A DNA stretch of 64,000 nt from Candidatus Bathyarchaeota archaeon A05DMB-3 (GCA_019685555.1 JABFQN010000007.1:1-64000); one strand, 5' to 3'. Shown: positions 8,327 through 17,693, counted from the stretch's first letter. Translations and numbers: made by a program. The notes: generated by a model not told the origin, from the sequence alone.

Positions 8327-9436
8327 TTGAAAGTCACCCTCATCCTAGGCGCCCGCCCCCAAATCATCAAATCCGCACCCTTCATCCACTTAGCCAGCAA
8401 AGACAAACAAATCAGCTTAAGCATAATCCACACTGGGCAGCATTACGATTATGAAATGACAAAAATCTTCTTCAAAGAGCTAAACCTTCCAGAACCAGCA
8501 GCAAACCTAAATGTTGGAAGCGGAACCCACGCCCAACAAACAGCAAAAATAATGCTCCGCCTAGAAAAACTACTGCAAAAACAAAAACCAGACATGGTTA
8601 TAGTGCCAGGCGACACAAACTCAACACTCGCTGGTGCCCTAACAGCTGTAAAACTTCACATACCAGTAGCCCACATAGAAGCCGGCGCAAGAAGCTACGA
8701 CATGCACATGCCAGAAGAAATAAACCGACGACTAACAGACCACTGCTCAACACTACTATTCACGCCCACGGAAAACTGCACACAAAACCTCCTAAAAGAA
8801 GGCATAGACAAAACGAAAATTCACCAAACAGGCGACACCATGTATGACGTGCTCCTCCAACAACTGCCAAAAGCAGAAAAAACCCAAATCCTAGAACAGT
8901 TAGGCTTAACCCCAAAAACCTACGCCCTGCTAACAACCCACAGACCGGAAAACGTGGATAACCCAGAAAACCTAAAAAACATAACAGAAGCCATTTTAAG
9001 ACTTAACCAATTAACCATAATCTTTCCAGCGCACCCAAGAACACAAAAACAACTCCAAAAAACAAAACTCTACAAAAAACTTGAAAAACAAGACCACATT
9101 AAAATCATTAAACCAATAGGCTACCATGAAACAGTAAAACTGATAAAAAACGCAGCACTTATCCTAACAGACTCGGGCGGAATGCAGAAAGAGGCCTTCT
9201 GGCTGAAAACACCCTGCGTAACCTTGCGTGAAAAAACAGAATGGCCAGAAACAGTAAAACTAGGAGCAAACCATCTTGTTGGGGTAAACAAACAAAAAAT
9301 AATCGAGACGACCGGCGAAATCTTAGAAAAAGGGGATAAGATAACGGAAAAGCTCAAGAACACGCCGAACCCGTTCGGAGATGGAGAAGCCTCCCGAAAA
9401 ATATTAGGGGTAATAAAATCCTTCCCAAAGGAATAA
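8327..9436 (+). CDS. wecB: UDP-N-acetylglucosamine 2-epimerase (non-hydrolysing)
   Basis: This 369-residue protein has the family landmarks LILGARPQIIKSAPF, HTGQHYDYEM, VPGDTNSTLAGAL, HIEAGARSYDMHMPEEINRR and LTDSGGMQKEAFWLKTPC. The enzyme interconverts UDP-GlcNAc and UDP-ManNAc, feeding surface glycan synthesis. The start is TTG, preceded by CTGGTGAA. A WecC-type partner would be expected; the only candidate here is the shortened dehydrogenase-like gene at 2865. The gene's A-rich third codon positions contrast with its neighbours and could reflect a separate origin. Confidence 0.93.
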   Translation: MKVTLILGARPQIIKSAPFIHLASKDKQISLSIIHTGQHYDYEMTKIFFKELNLPEPAANLNVGSGTHAQQTAKIMLRLEKLLQKQKPDMVIVPGDTNSTLAGALTAVKLHIPVAHIEAGARSYDMHMPEEINRRLTDHCSTLLFTPTENCTQNLLKEGIDKTKIHQTGDTMYDVLLQQLPKAEKTQILEQLGLTPKTYALLTTHRPENVDNPENLKNITEAILRLNQLTIIFPAHPRTQKQLQKTKLYKKLEKQDHIKIIKPIGYHETVKLIKNAALILTDSGGMQKEAFWLKTPCVTLREKTEWPETVKLGANHLVGVNKQKIIETTGEILEKGDKITEKLKNTPNPFGDGEASRKILGVIKSFPKE

Positions 9437-9463
9437 GGCATTAACCTAAGCCTTAAGGAAAGT

Positions 9464-10555
9464 ATGAAGATGGCGAAGGGAAACATAATATTCGTTTCAA
9501 CAAAGGAGAAGGAATTGTCCGCAATCGGCGTAAGAATGAAATACTTTAAAAAAGCCCTCGAAGCCAACGGATACACAGTGACAAATTTCAAAATAAACCT
9601 GAAAGGACTCAGAAAATACTTGAACTACTTTTTTAGATCCACCCCAAAAGACCTAGTTGAAGCTTCTAAAAACGCGGATTTGGTAATGACCACAACGCCA
9701 ACCTTGCTAAACGCCATATTAAGCCATAAAGTTGCCAGAAAAAATGGACTGCCTCTCATTGTTGATGTTAGGGATGTTTGGGAAGAATATGCCAAAATCG
9801 CCCATCCTCTCATGTATTATCTAGGGCCTATCAAAAAAATAGTCGCTGAATATTATGAAGCATTACGGTATGCCTCTAAAATCTCTGTTGTCACAGAACC
9901 CATAAAAAAGTATTATGAAAAAATCTTAGGCGAAGAAAAAGTTGTCGTCATCACGAATGGCACCGATGTTGACGTAATTAAATGTGAGGGGAAGAAAAGC
10001 GACAGGGACATTGACCTAGTTTATTTGGCGGATTTAGACCACCCATACCATAACGTAGAGTTTCTGCTGGACGCGCTGAAGTACAACAGCCTAAAGCTAA
10101 TTCTTATCGGCGGCGGCAAATACCTAACAACAATGAAAGAATACGCCCAATCTCTTGAAATAACCGACCGAGTATCCTTTGCAGGATGGGCTTCTTACGA
10201 GAACTTGGCTGCTTATCTATGCAGAGTGAAAGTTGGAGTCGTAGGTCGCCCCTTTACCAGCAACATAGGATACTTATATGCTATACCCGTTAAGACCTAC
10301 GATTATTTAGCAGCAGGGCTTCCAGTGGCAGGATATGGTCCAAAAGGTTCTGCTCTTGAAGAGTTCATAAATAAAAATGCCATAGGGGTGTATATTTCTC
10401 AACCAGATCCTAAAGCATTATCGAATAGGCTAGTAGAACTTGTTGCGAAGCATGAGAAATATATGGAAAACGCGAGATCGCTAGCCATGCAATTTGACAG
10501 GAAAAAACTTGCTCAAAAAATGGTGAAAATAGTTAATGATGTTTTATCCAACTAG
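9464..10555 (+). CDS. Family 4 glycosyltransferase
   Basis: This 363-residue GT-B enzyme contains LIVDVRDVWEEYAK in the acceptor domain, VVITNGTDVDVIK at the domain boundary and YAIPVKTYDYLAAGLPVAGY in the donor domain, all usual in GT4 wbuB-like enzymes. It lies 27 bp behind wecB on the same strand and likely uses a sugar made by that pathway. A second in-frame ATG two codons on is possible. It ends tail to tail with the Alg14-Alg13-like gene, overlapping by 4 bp. Confidence 0.86.
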   Translation: MKMAKGNIIFVSTKEKELSAIGVRMKYFKKALEANGYTVTNFKINLKGLRKYLNYFFRSTPKDLVEASKNADLVMTTTPTLLNAILSHKVARKNGLPLIVDVRDVWEEYAKIAHPLMYYLGPIKKIVAEYYEALRYASKISVVTEPIKKYYEKILGEEKVVVITNGTDVDVIKCEGKKSDRDIDLVYLADLDHPYHNVEFLLDALKYNSLKLILIGGGKYLTTMKEYAQSLEITDRVSFAGWASYENLAAYLCRVKVGVVGRPFTSNIGYLYAIPVKTYDYLAAGLPVAGYGPKGSALEEFINKNAIGVYISQPDPKALSNRLVELVAKHEKYMENARSLAMQFDRKKLAQKMVKIVNDVLSN

Positions 10556-11514
10556 CTAAGTTTTAATATTAATTCAGCGAGGTTTGATGATCCGTCTGGA
10601 AGTTTCGGGTACTCCCTTTTCCTTGCCTCTTCAATGGCGTTTAAAATGTTTTCCAGCGTGATTTCAGAAACCATCACAGCATTTATTTTTCTTGCATAAT
10701 GTTCCGCGTCTTCAACTCCTGCAGTGCGGGTCCATTCTGGATTGGGAACAACAACTGTTGGTTTTCTGTAGACTAATGCCTCTAAAATTGTTGCGCCAAA
10801 GTGTGTGACTACCACGTCGGCACCAGCTATAAGTTCATAAAATCTTGCGGAATGTTCTAGAATTTTCCATTCGGGATGCTGCCTTCTGTATGGTTCTGGG
10901 TTAACAGTGCCTGTTTGTAGAACCACATTTTCCAGTTTGCTTTCAGCGATTACGTCGAAGAGCCGCTTATGTCCTAGTGTGCCGCCTGTTACAAGTATGT
11001 AGCCTCCATTCCATGGTTTAACTTCGGGTTTTGGAATTAAGGGACCAACAACTATGCCTTTTTTCAGAAGCTTTTTCTGTTCTTCCCAATGTAATGCTGT
11101 TATGGTTGAAAAGGGCTGTAGCAAAAGTGCGGTTTTTGAGGCTTTTGTGAATCGAACCGAGCTTTCTATGTTCACTATTGGTATGCCTTTTACCCAAGCG
11201 AATAAGCTTGGGGGTATGCAGAAGTTGCTGCCTGTGCTTACGACGACGTCGAATTCTGTGGGAACTTTTTTGAAGGCTTCGATGAACGCCTTCACAAGTT
11301 TTGGTATAAACTCGCTGGTTGGCGTTTTAGCTTCCCTTGGTTTTAAAAGGAAATCAACGGTGCCAAACTTGCTGAGCCTTTCATAGCTTAGCTTGTCTCC
11401 TTCTGGAACGAGAATGTGCAGGTTAGCCCTTCCATAAAGTCTCTGGGCTAGGGCATAACCGTATGCGGTGTGACCGCCTCCACCCGCCAGAATCAGCACG
11501 TTTTTAGTTGCCAA
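10552..11514 (-). CDS. Alg14-Alg13-type fused glycosyltransferase (GT28/MurG-like)
   Basis: This 320-residue protein starts NVLILAGGGGHTAYG, like the membrane-anchoring Alg14 half, and has VVVSTGSNFCIPPSLFAW in the first domain. The second half carries YILVTGGTLGHKRLFD, VVTHFGATILEALVYRKPTV and NPEWTRTAG, like the catalytic Alg13 half. In eukaryotes the two form the UDP-GlcNAc transferase for the second step of lipid-linked oligosaccharide synthesis. Here both domains are in one chain, so a related second-sugar transfer is likely. It is divergent from the flippase gene. Confidence 0.78.
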   Translation of the reverse strand: MATKNVLILAGGGGHTAYGYALAQRLYGRANLHILVPEGDKLSYERLSKFGTVDFLLKPREAKTPTSEFIPKLVKAFIEAFKKVPTEFDVVVSTGSNFCIPPSLFAWVKGIPIVNIESSVRFTKASKTALLLQPFSTITALHWEEQKKLLKKGIVVGPLIPKPEVKPWNGGYILVTGGTLGHKRLFDVIAESKLENVVLQTGTVNPEPYRRQHPEWKILEHSARFYELIAGADVVVTHFGATILEALVYRKPTVVVPNPEWTRTAGVEDAEHYARKINAVMVSEITLENILNAIEEARKREYPKLPDGSSNLAELILKLS

Positions 11515-11624
11515 TTAAGCTCATCTCTTTCAGCGCTTTTCTCTGCAGATACTAGTCAACAGCAAGTATTTTAAAAAGGTTAAGCGTCTTAGACTCTAAA
11601 AATGAGATAATTTGGTGTCAATGC

Positions 11625-13118
11625 TTGACAAAAAACACGATAAGGCTTCAGTATTCGGGTTTTGTTATTTTCGCTGCTAAAATGTTCAGTGTAGCCACAG
11701 GATTAGCTTTCCAGTATATGATAGCTCGTTCTACAACGAAAGTTGAGTACGGTGTATGGTTTAACATAAACGATGTATTGGTCTACTTTACGTTGCTTGC
11801 AGGGGTTCTTCCATTCTGGGCTATGCGTTTTGCGGCAAGAGGCGAAAAAGGCGCCACGAAAACCGGAGTGTTGGCGAATTTAATGATATCCATAGCCGCT
11901 GTTCTTGTTTATTTGCCGTTTATTCCGCTGATGGCTGAGATGCTTGGCGTTCAGGAGTATAAACACCTCTACATGCTTGTTTCATTGCAAATAGTTGAGG
12001 TTTATTTGCTCAACATCTTTGAGGCATGTTTAAGGGCTAAAAAGCCACAAGCACTGGGTTATGGGGCGCTGGTTGCGGAGACACTTAAAGTGATTTTAGG
12101 TTATGTGCTTATAATCCGTTTGCAGAAAAGTTTAGAAGGAGCAATAATTAGCATAATTGTCGCTATAACTGCGCAAATAATCTACTATACCGTGTTGCTT
12201 GGTGACGAGTTTAGGCAGAGTGTCAGATGGGCATATTTGAAAGAGTGGCTTAAGGGTTCTGTTGCAAACATTTACAACGCGTTGGGAAATCAGATAGCTT
12301 CCTTTATTTTCATTATGCTATTTACTTATGGCGGGGAGGCTGCTCGAGGAAATTATGGTGCTGCCTTCCAGATAGCAAACATAGTCTCATACTCGTCCTT
12401 TTTAGCTTTTGCCTTGTACCCAAAACTTCTGGCAGAAAAAAACCACCAAGATATTGCAACTTCGCTTAAAACAGTTTTGATGTTCGCGGTTCCCATGACG
12501 GTTGGGGTGCTGGCTATACCAGAACTCTATCTTGCAATTCTCAAAGACGAGTATATTATTGCGTGGCCGGTGTTGGTTGTTTTGGCTGTTGATGCTTTTG
12601 TTGCGACGGTGTCTACGATTTTCGTTTTTGTGCTTTATGGATTTGAAAGGGTTGATGAGAAGTCGAAAATATCTTTTAAAGAGTTGGCCAAAAGCAAGCT
12701 TTTTTTGGTTTTTTCTTTACCATATGTTCACTCGGCGATAACTATACCCTTAACTTTTTATGTGTTAACAACCTACTCGCTGGATTCTGTTCAGTCTGCG
12801 CTTTCCGTAGCCATTATAAATTCGACAGTGCGGTTTGCTGTATTTCTTTTCCTTTATGTTGTAATTCGCAAAATGGTTAAAATAATGGTTCCATGGGGGA
12901 ACATTATGAGGTACGTTTTTGCTTCGGTTATTATGGGTTTTGCCCTTTACGGTTTACGTGGAGTGTTGCATCCAACTAGGGTTTATCAAATTTTGGGCTT
13001 GACGGCGATTGGGGGACTGCTCTATCTTGCTTTGCTCATGATGATGGATGAGGATGCCAGAATGTTGGCAAAGTCGATTTTGCAAGAAGTGAAAAACTTT
13101 AGGTTAAGAGGGGTATAG
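11625..13118 (+). CDS. Oligosaccharide flippase / polysaccharide biosynthesis membrane protein (Wzx-like)
   Basis: This 497-residue protein is almost entirely hydrophobic, with about 12-14 predicted membrane segments. Its N-terminus, FVIFAAKMFSVATGLAFQYM, is followed by RSTTKVEYGVWFNINDVLVY, the usual opening of MATE/MVF-like polysaccharide exporters. The family flips lipid-linked oligosaccharides to the outer face of the membrane. It is the only flippase in the glycan island, so it likely exports the product of the flanking glycosyltransferases. The start is TTG; ATG at 11621 is out of frame. Confidence 0.85.
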   Translation: MTKNTIRLQYSGFVIFAAKMFSVATGLAFQYMIARSTTKVEYGVWFNINDVLVYFTLLAGVLPFWAMRFAARGEKGATKTGVLANLMISIAAVLVYLPFIPLMAEMLGVQEYKHLYMLVSLQIVEVYLLNIFEACLRAKKPQALGYGALVAETLKVILGYVLIIRLQKSLEGAIISIIVAITAQIIYYTVLLGDEFRQSVRWAYLKEWLKGSVANIYNALGNQIASFIFIMLFTYGGEAARGNYGAAFQIANIVSYSSFLAFALYPKLLAEKNHQDIATSLKTVLMFAVPMTVGVLAIPELYLAILKDEYIIAWPVLVVLAVDAFVATVSTIFVFVLYGFERVDEKSKISFKELAKSKLFLVFSLPYVHSAITIPLTFYVLTTYSLDSVQSALSVAIINSTVRFAVFLFLYVVIRKMVKIMVPWGNIMRYVFASVIMGFALYGLRGVLHPTRVYQILGLTAIGGLLYLALLMMMDEDARMLAKSILQEVKNFRLRGV

Positions 13119-13119
13119 C

Positions 13120-13992
13120 TTAAGCATCATTGTTCCAAAGTTCAGTGAAGAGGATTTTTAGGGCTTTTATGAAGGCGTCATAGTTTGTCCATAAGGCTGC
13201 CACCTTCTTCTTACCGTTTTCCTTCCTTATTAACAAGAGCAACTGCTCGTTATCCGCCATTATAAAGGTGGGCAGTTCATCCGAGTTTAACCGCGAATAC
13301 TTTGTTTTTTTCAGCTTGATTTTTTCTATGAAAAAACATGTCTTTGGAGAGTAGTTTGTTAGAAGTTGTACAGTTACGCCCTTTTTTGAGGTTTTTTCCA
13401 GCCTGTCCAAAAATCCTGAATGGTAGAAGTTTGCGATGTCGTTTTCTGAAATGAAGACAAGGATTTCCTTTTCAGCCTTGCCAAGTATTTCGTCTGCCTT
13501 TAAACTTATTTGCTCTTCCCCCTCCAGTATTTGGAAAACTTCTTTTCTTTCTAGTTCAACTTCTGGTTTTGGCAGTGAAAGCCAAATGTTAACTAAGTTT
13601 TGCCTTTTCTTTTCAAGAAGGTTTAGCTTCATTCTCTTTGTTTCTATAAGTATGTCTAATGCTTTCTCGAAGGGTGTTGCTATAAACTTTAAGGGTTTTT
13701 CAAAGACTGAGGATATGAGTCCCCTCTTTTCTAGGTCTCGCAAAATTCTGTAGGTTTCTGTTCTGTGGAGAGACAAAGCCTCAGAAATTTCGCTTGCCTT
13801 GTGCTCGCCAGTTCTGGCTAGGTAAACGTAAACTTTCACTTCGTTCTTTGACAATCCAAGCCCGCGAAGCGCCTTTTCAATTGTTTCCATTGACTTAGCT
13901 GGACCTTTGTCTGTTTTTACAAAACGCCATAGTCCGCTATTTTCGTCGTAGAGTTTTACTATGCTTTCAGGTTTTTCAACGGATAACTCCAT
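13120..13992 (-). CDS. TrmB-family transcriptional regulator
   Basis: This 290-residue protein has a winged-helix domain at about residues 36-105 (GLSKNEVKVYVYLARTGEHK, then ISEALSLHRTETYRILRDLE), the TrmB N-terminal signature. A coiled-coil linker and a C-terminal PLD-like effector domain follow (ILVFISENDIANFYHSGFLD). TrmB proteins control sugar-uptake and glycan genes. It ends 2 bp from the flippase stop and starts opposite the 160-residue membrane protein, so it could control either the island or its divergent neighbour. The ligand is unknown. Confidence 0.85.
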   Translation of the reverse strand: MELSVEKPESIVKLYDENSGLWRFVKTDKGPAKSMETIEKALRGLGLSKNEVKVYVYLARTGEHKASEISEALSLHRTETYRILRDLEKRGLISSVFEKPLKFIATPFEKALDILIETKRMKLNLLEKKRQNLVNIWLSLPKPEVELERKEVFQILEGEEQISLKADEILGKAEKEILVFISENDIANFYHSGFLDRLEKTSKKGVTVQLLTNYSPKTCFFIEKIKLKKTKYSRLNSDELPTFIMADNEQLLLLIRKENGKKKVAALWTNYDAFIKALKILFTELWNNDA

Positions 13993-14161
13993 TTAAACCC
14001 CTTATAGAGCCTACTCCTGTTCCAATTCGGAGACAGAAATCGATTCGGCTATCGCTATATTTTATACTTCTGAATTCAAAATATGGATTAGAAATACAGT
14101 TTAAACTCGCCAAAGCTTATAGCCAAAATGTAAAAATAGAGAAGGCTTGTAGGAACCTACT

Positions 14162-14186
14162 AGAGAGGGGGAGGGGAGGAGGAAAA
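14162..14186 (+). promoter_or_regulatory. Polypurine ribosome-binding leader
   Basis: Twenty-five bases in a row are purines, including GGGGGAGGGGAGGAGG, ending at the ATG of the following membrane protein. This contains several overlapping Shine-Dalgarno matches. It is far stronger than the leaders of neighbouring genes, many of which start at TTG without a clear site. Confidence 0.55.
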
Positions 14187-14668
14187 TGGAAGAAGAATTA
14201 GGCGCATTTTTCCGTCTAAAGTGCTTTGTTTTTCCAAAAAATAATCACTGGTTTAAGAGAATCCTTCTGGTTTTCGCCTTCATTTTTTTCGATTATCTCG
14301 CAACAATGGCTTTTTGTCGTTTTCCATGGGAAGAGGCTAATGTTTATGCAAGGTTTTTTATGGAGAGTTTCGGCGTCCAAGCTGGGTTAACATTATTTGT
14401 TTTTGTGGCTAACCTTCCAATTTATGTAACCTTAAGTCTGGATTCTCACCTTGTTAGGTTTCCAGCCAAAATGGCTGCAATTGTGGAATCTTTAACTGAT
14501 TTTGTTTTCGCTTGGTTTATTGCTGGCTTACACTTCAGCGGAGGGACAAGTTGGTTCTGGTCTGCATCAGATGTTGTGAGGCATGTTTTAGGCGCTTTTC
14601 TCTATCTTATTATAGCCTTTATTTTTGTAAAACCTCATAGGCCGTGCTATGGCGAAAAAGGAGCCTAG
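14186..14668 (+). CDS. Small membrane protein, four predicted segments
   Basis: This 160-residue protein has about four hydrophobic segments, the first at residues 25-43. FFDYLATMAF followed by EEANVYARFFME loosely recalls the D-x2-T and E-A-N-P pattern of DUF5658-type membrane proteins, but I cannot confirm membership. The start is fixed by the polypurine ribosome-binding site at 14162-14186. It lies between the divergent TrmB regulator and two uncharacterised genes on the same strand. No function is proposed. Confidence 0.65.
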   Translation: MEEELGAFFRLKCFVFPKNNHWFKRILLVFAFIFFDYLATMAFCRFPWEEANVYARFFMESFGVQAGLTLFVFVANLPIYVTLSLDSHLVRFPAKMAAIVESLTDFVFAWFIAGLHFSGGTSWFWSASDVVRHVLGAFLYLIIAFIFVKPHRPCYGEKGA

Positions 14669-14759
14669 TGTGTAACAAGTCGCCACATACTAACTCTATT
14701 ATTTTATTCGGACGCCTTTGTTAGTTAGCTGTGTTACTAGCTAATGTTGGTGATTCGTG

Positions 14760-15425
14760 ATGGAAAATAAAGACGCAAAAACAAGTGAGGGTGCAATTTC
14801 TCCTGAATCAGCGGAAAAGCACGAAGAAGAGGCTGTGGAAGAGGCATACTTTTTCCACCCTTTACAGTTTTCTGAAGACAGCGAAGAAGTTTTAGAGGCA
14901 GAGGAAATAGAAAAGCATAAAGTTGAGTTTGAACAGAAACTTCAAGAACTTTTAAAGAGCATAAGCGAGGAAACTCTGCAGTTAAGCGAGTTTTTGATGG
15001 AAGAAGACAAACTCATTAAAGAACTTTGCCTTTCTCTAAAACAGGTTTTGAAAAAACTTAACGTCTCATTTTACATCCCGCCGCGGGAAATGCCGATAAA
15101 GGCGAAAGTGAAAAAAGTCATTTTAAACGAGGAATGCCATCTGATTCTTGTCTACGAAAAGGGTGAAGTTCACTCCACATTTTTGGCTGAATATCCGCCG
15201 GAGATTGTTATGGCTACTCTTTTGGTTATAGTGCCTGAACTGGCTAAAGCCATAATGCTTTACAGAAAAAAGATAAGTGCGAGGGTAAGCTTTTTTGGAA
15301 GGATAAAAAAAGAGTTGAGAAACGTTGTAAAGGCTATAGTTAGAAGCACAGTTGTCGTGGAAGAGGAAAAAGAATCTATGGATGTGGTTAAGGATACGTT
15401 GAACAATGAGGGTCAAGGAAGATAG
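14760..15425 (+). CDS. Uncharacterised protein with acidic N-terminus
   Basis: I do not recognise this 221-residue protein. Residues 1-60 are very acidic and low in complexity, residues 60-110 look helical, possibly coiled coil, and a beta-rich part follows (KAKVKKVILNEECHLILVYE). One hydrophobic stretch, IVMATLLVIVPELAKAIMLY, precedes a basic tail. The ATG at 14760 has GGTGAT five bases upstream; GTG at 14757 is the alternative. It sits 17 bp before the next unknown gene, and both face the VWA-MoxR operon. Confidence 0.6.
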   Translation: MENKDAKTSEGAISPESAEKHEEEAVEEAYFFHPLQFSEDSEEVLEAEEIEKHKVEFEQKLQELLKSISEETLQLSEFLMEEDKLIKELCLSLKQVLKKLNVSFYIPPREMPIKAKVKKVILNEECHLILVYEKGEVHSTFLAEYPPEIVMATLLVIVPELAKAIMLYRKKISARVSFFGRIKKELRNVVKAIVRSTVVVEEEKESMDVVKDTLNNEGQGR

Positions 15426-15442
15426 GGTTGTTGGTGTAGAGA

Positions 15443-15976
15443 TTGGACGGACCCTTAACAGAAATCCGAACTTTCTATTCGCTTAAAGAGATTCGGGAGA
15501 TGGTTGAAGCAGAAATAAACCAACACAAAGTGTTGTTGGACGATTATAGCCAATGGTTGGGAACCCTTTTAAGGAACCCTGAATCCGCTAAGAATCCGGA
15601 GTGGGCTAAAAGGGCTTCAGAATTGCAGAAAATTTTAAGGTCTGGCGGAAGAAAAGGCGGTAAAAAGGAGGAAAAGCCTGGCTTTTCAACCGATTGGGTT
15701 GAATTTAAGGATTTGTTGCTCTGTGCTGACGAGTTTGGAGAGGTGGAAATAATTTTTGAAGCTGTTGAAGAATTGAAAAATAAAGTTGATAAACTCGAGA
15801 AGGTTAAAAGCTCCTTGACAGAGTTAGAACGTTACGGTTTTGGTAAAAACGTGGTTTACGTCGCATACATCCATGATGGTGTTCCAGAAAAAATAGCTGT
15901 TAAGCCAAAAAAGGAGTTAGAAGGCGAAGAAAAGTTCAAGTTTATAGCGGATTTCTCGGTCATAAGGCAAATTTAA
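15443..15976 (+). CDS. Uncharacterised soluble protein
   Basis: I do not recognise this 177-residue protein. It has a helical N-terminus (SLKEIREMVEAEINQHK), a basic linker (GGRKGGKKEEK), a second helical region rich in Lys and Glu, and a beta-rich C-terminus (NVVYVAYIHDGVPEKIAV). No signal peptide or membrane segment is visible. The start is TTG at 15443, because a stop in frame lies just upstream. It directly follows the 221-residue unknown gene and converges with the VWA protein gene, ending 26 bp from it. Confidence 0.55.
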   Translation: MDGPLTEIRTFYSLKEIREMVEAEINQHKVLLDDYSQWLGTLLRNPESAKNPEWAKRASELQKILRSGGRKGGKKEEKPGFSTDWVEFKDLLLCADEFGEVEIIFEAVEELKNKVDKLEKVKSSLTELERYGFGKNVVYVAYIHDGVPEKIAVKPKKELEGEEKFKFIADFSVIRQI

Positions 15977-16001
15977 CATTTTACATGCAATGTGTTTTTG
16001 C

Positions 16002-17693
16002 TTAACTTGCACTGTACTCTATAAAGGCTTTGGTGAACTTCTTAATTAAGTCGTATGAGTTTTCGACAACACAGCTTGTTCTAATAAAGTTTTTGACTGC
16101 TCTGCTGTTTACGCCTATACCTATTATGCCTATGCCCATCCGTTCAACCTTCTTAATGTTCTCCCTCAATTTTTCCTCTGCGTCTTCATAGCCTGCTGGG
16201 AAGAAATCTGAGACAACGACCAGCACTCTGGCTTCTTCTAGGCGGTTTAAAAGGGCTTGCGCTGCAAGGAGGATGGCGTCCGGAAGGTACGTAAATCCTC
16301 CATGGGTTAATCCTCCTATCCTCGCTCTTACCCGCGCATCATATTTTTCCGTGAAGTCTTTTATTATGTAGAATTTGTTGTTGAAGGCGTACATCCCCCA
16401 AGAGTTTTGGTTAAGAATCAGCATTTTAGCAACTTCTGCTAAGCATAGGGCTATGCCTCGAACTTCGCCTTTAAACATGTTTAAGCTGTGGCTGGCGTCA
16501 ATGAGTATGGACCACGCGTCCTCCCTCGTCTGCAACTCTTCACGTACAAATATGTCTGTCCGCTGGCTTTTACTTGCGATAACTTGTATAGCCTCTTGTA
16601 AATCAATAAATCCGCTTTCTTGTTTGAAATCCTCACCGCTGATATTCTTTAAAAGCCTCAACTGATGGAGTATCCGTCTAATAGGGCTGCCTAAAACCTC
16701 TTTTCGCCTATGGAATTCAGCATAATCCTCTGCTGGGAATTCGAAGTCTTCAAACTGTGTGTTTTTCCCTCTTTCCGCATACTCCTTTAAAATTTTAAGT
16801 TGGGAATTCTCACGTTCCAACCATCCTGTTAAAGCCCTTTGCGCATTGCTTTCCTCTAAAGTTTGCAATGCGTTTTTCAGTTTTTTTTCGTCATTAAATT
16901 CTGGCTCAACTTTTTTCAGCGTTTCCGTTAAAAGCCTTTGAATTTCTTCCTCTTTTGGTATTTGCTCTTCGTAAAACAAGTCGTTTGTCCCGTGGCTTTC
17001 CGTATATAAAAGGGATGGAACCTCAAAGGTTTGACCGTAAATTGACAAGGCATCGTATATTTTGTTGGCATAATCTATTTTTTCGTCTGCTGTTGGTTTT
17101 TCTCCAATTTTTTGCAGCATTGAAGTTATTGCTTCAACATCTATTAGAATCTCATCTTTTAATGCTCCTTTAACTTTTCCCAAATTATGTTTGAGAAGGG
17201 TTAAAGCCATTATTTGTGAGGCTTCATTCGGGAGTTCTTCAGCATTTTTCATTCGTAGATATGAAATTACATTTGCGTAGGTTGTTTCTGGAAGCATCCA
17301 ACTGAAAGACTGTTTTAGGTTTTTGTTTATTATGGCGTCTTCGATTAGGCTTACTGTAAAGGTGGATAGGTTAAGCTGTTTTCCCTTAGCCCATTTTGAG
17401 TATACTGAAAAGTCTGACAGAAGTGCATGCAAGCTTAGGTGGCAGACCGACGCCTTAAACAAATACCATATAATCTTTTTATTGGTTGGGTTTTGAAGAT
17501 TGAATTTTAACCCTTGGAAGGCGACGTAATTGTTCTTTAGCCTTTTAGGCTTGATTAGGTGCAAAACAAATCCTTTCTCATCCCTTCCTAAATATGGATA
17601 CCTTAAATCTTCATGGAGGAGAATTTTAATTTCGCTATAGGTTTTCTTTGTAACTTGAAGGGTTGTTGACCAGGCAAAATCAAAAAAATTCAA
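16002..17693 (-). CDS. VWA-domain protein, partner of the MoxR ATPase
   Basis: In this 563-residue protein roughly the last 180 residues form a von Willebrand factor A domain. It has a MIDAS-like D-x-S-x-S (LIDASHSL), a threonine in GGFTYLPDAI and an aspartate in VVVSDFFPAG. The first 380 residues are largely helical, as in CoxE/NorD/CbbO-type partners of MoxR ATPases. These pairs act as chaperones that insert metals into, or remodel, enzymes. It is the last gene of the operon, 27 bp after moxR. Its clients are unknown; the Fe-S genes upstream are the obvious lead. Confidence 0.82.
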   Translation of the reverse strand: MNFFDFAWSTTLQVTKKTYSEIKILLHEDLRYPYLGRDEKGFVLHLIKPKRLKNNYVAFQGLKFNLQNPTNKKIIWYLFKASVCHLSLHALLSDFSVYSKWAKGKQLNLSTFTVSLIEDAIINKNLKQSFSWMLPETTYANVISYLRMKNAEELPNEASQIMALTLLKHNLGKVKGALKDEILIDVEAITSMLQKIGEKPTADEKIDYANKIYDALSIYGQTFEVPSLLYTESHGTNDLFYEEQIPKEEEIQRLLTETLKKVEPEFNDEKKLKNALQTLEESNAQRALTGWLERENSQLKILKEYAERGKNTQFEDFEFPAEDYAEFHRRKEVLGSPIRRILHQLRLLKNISGEDFKQESGFIDLQEAIQVIASKSQRTDIFVREELQTREDAWSILIDASHSLNMFKGEVRGIALCLAEVAKMLILNQNSWGMYAFNNKFYIIKDFTEKYDARVRARIGGLTHGGFTYLPDAILLAAQALLNRLEEARVLVVVSDFFPAGYEDAEEKLRENIKKVERMGIGIIGIGVNSRAVKNFIRTSCVVENSYDLIKKFTKAFIEYSAS

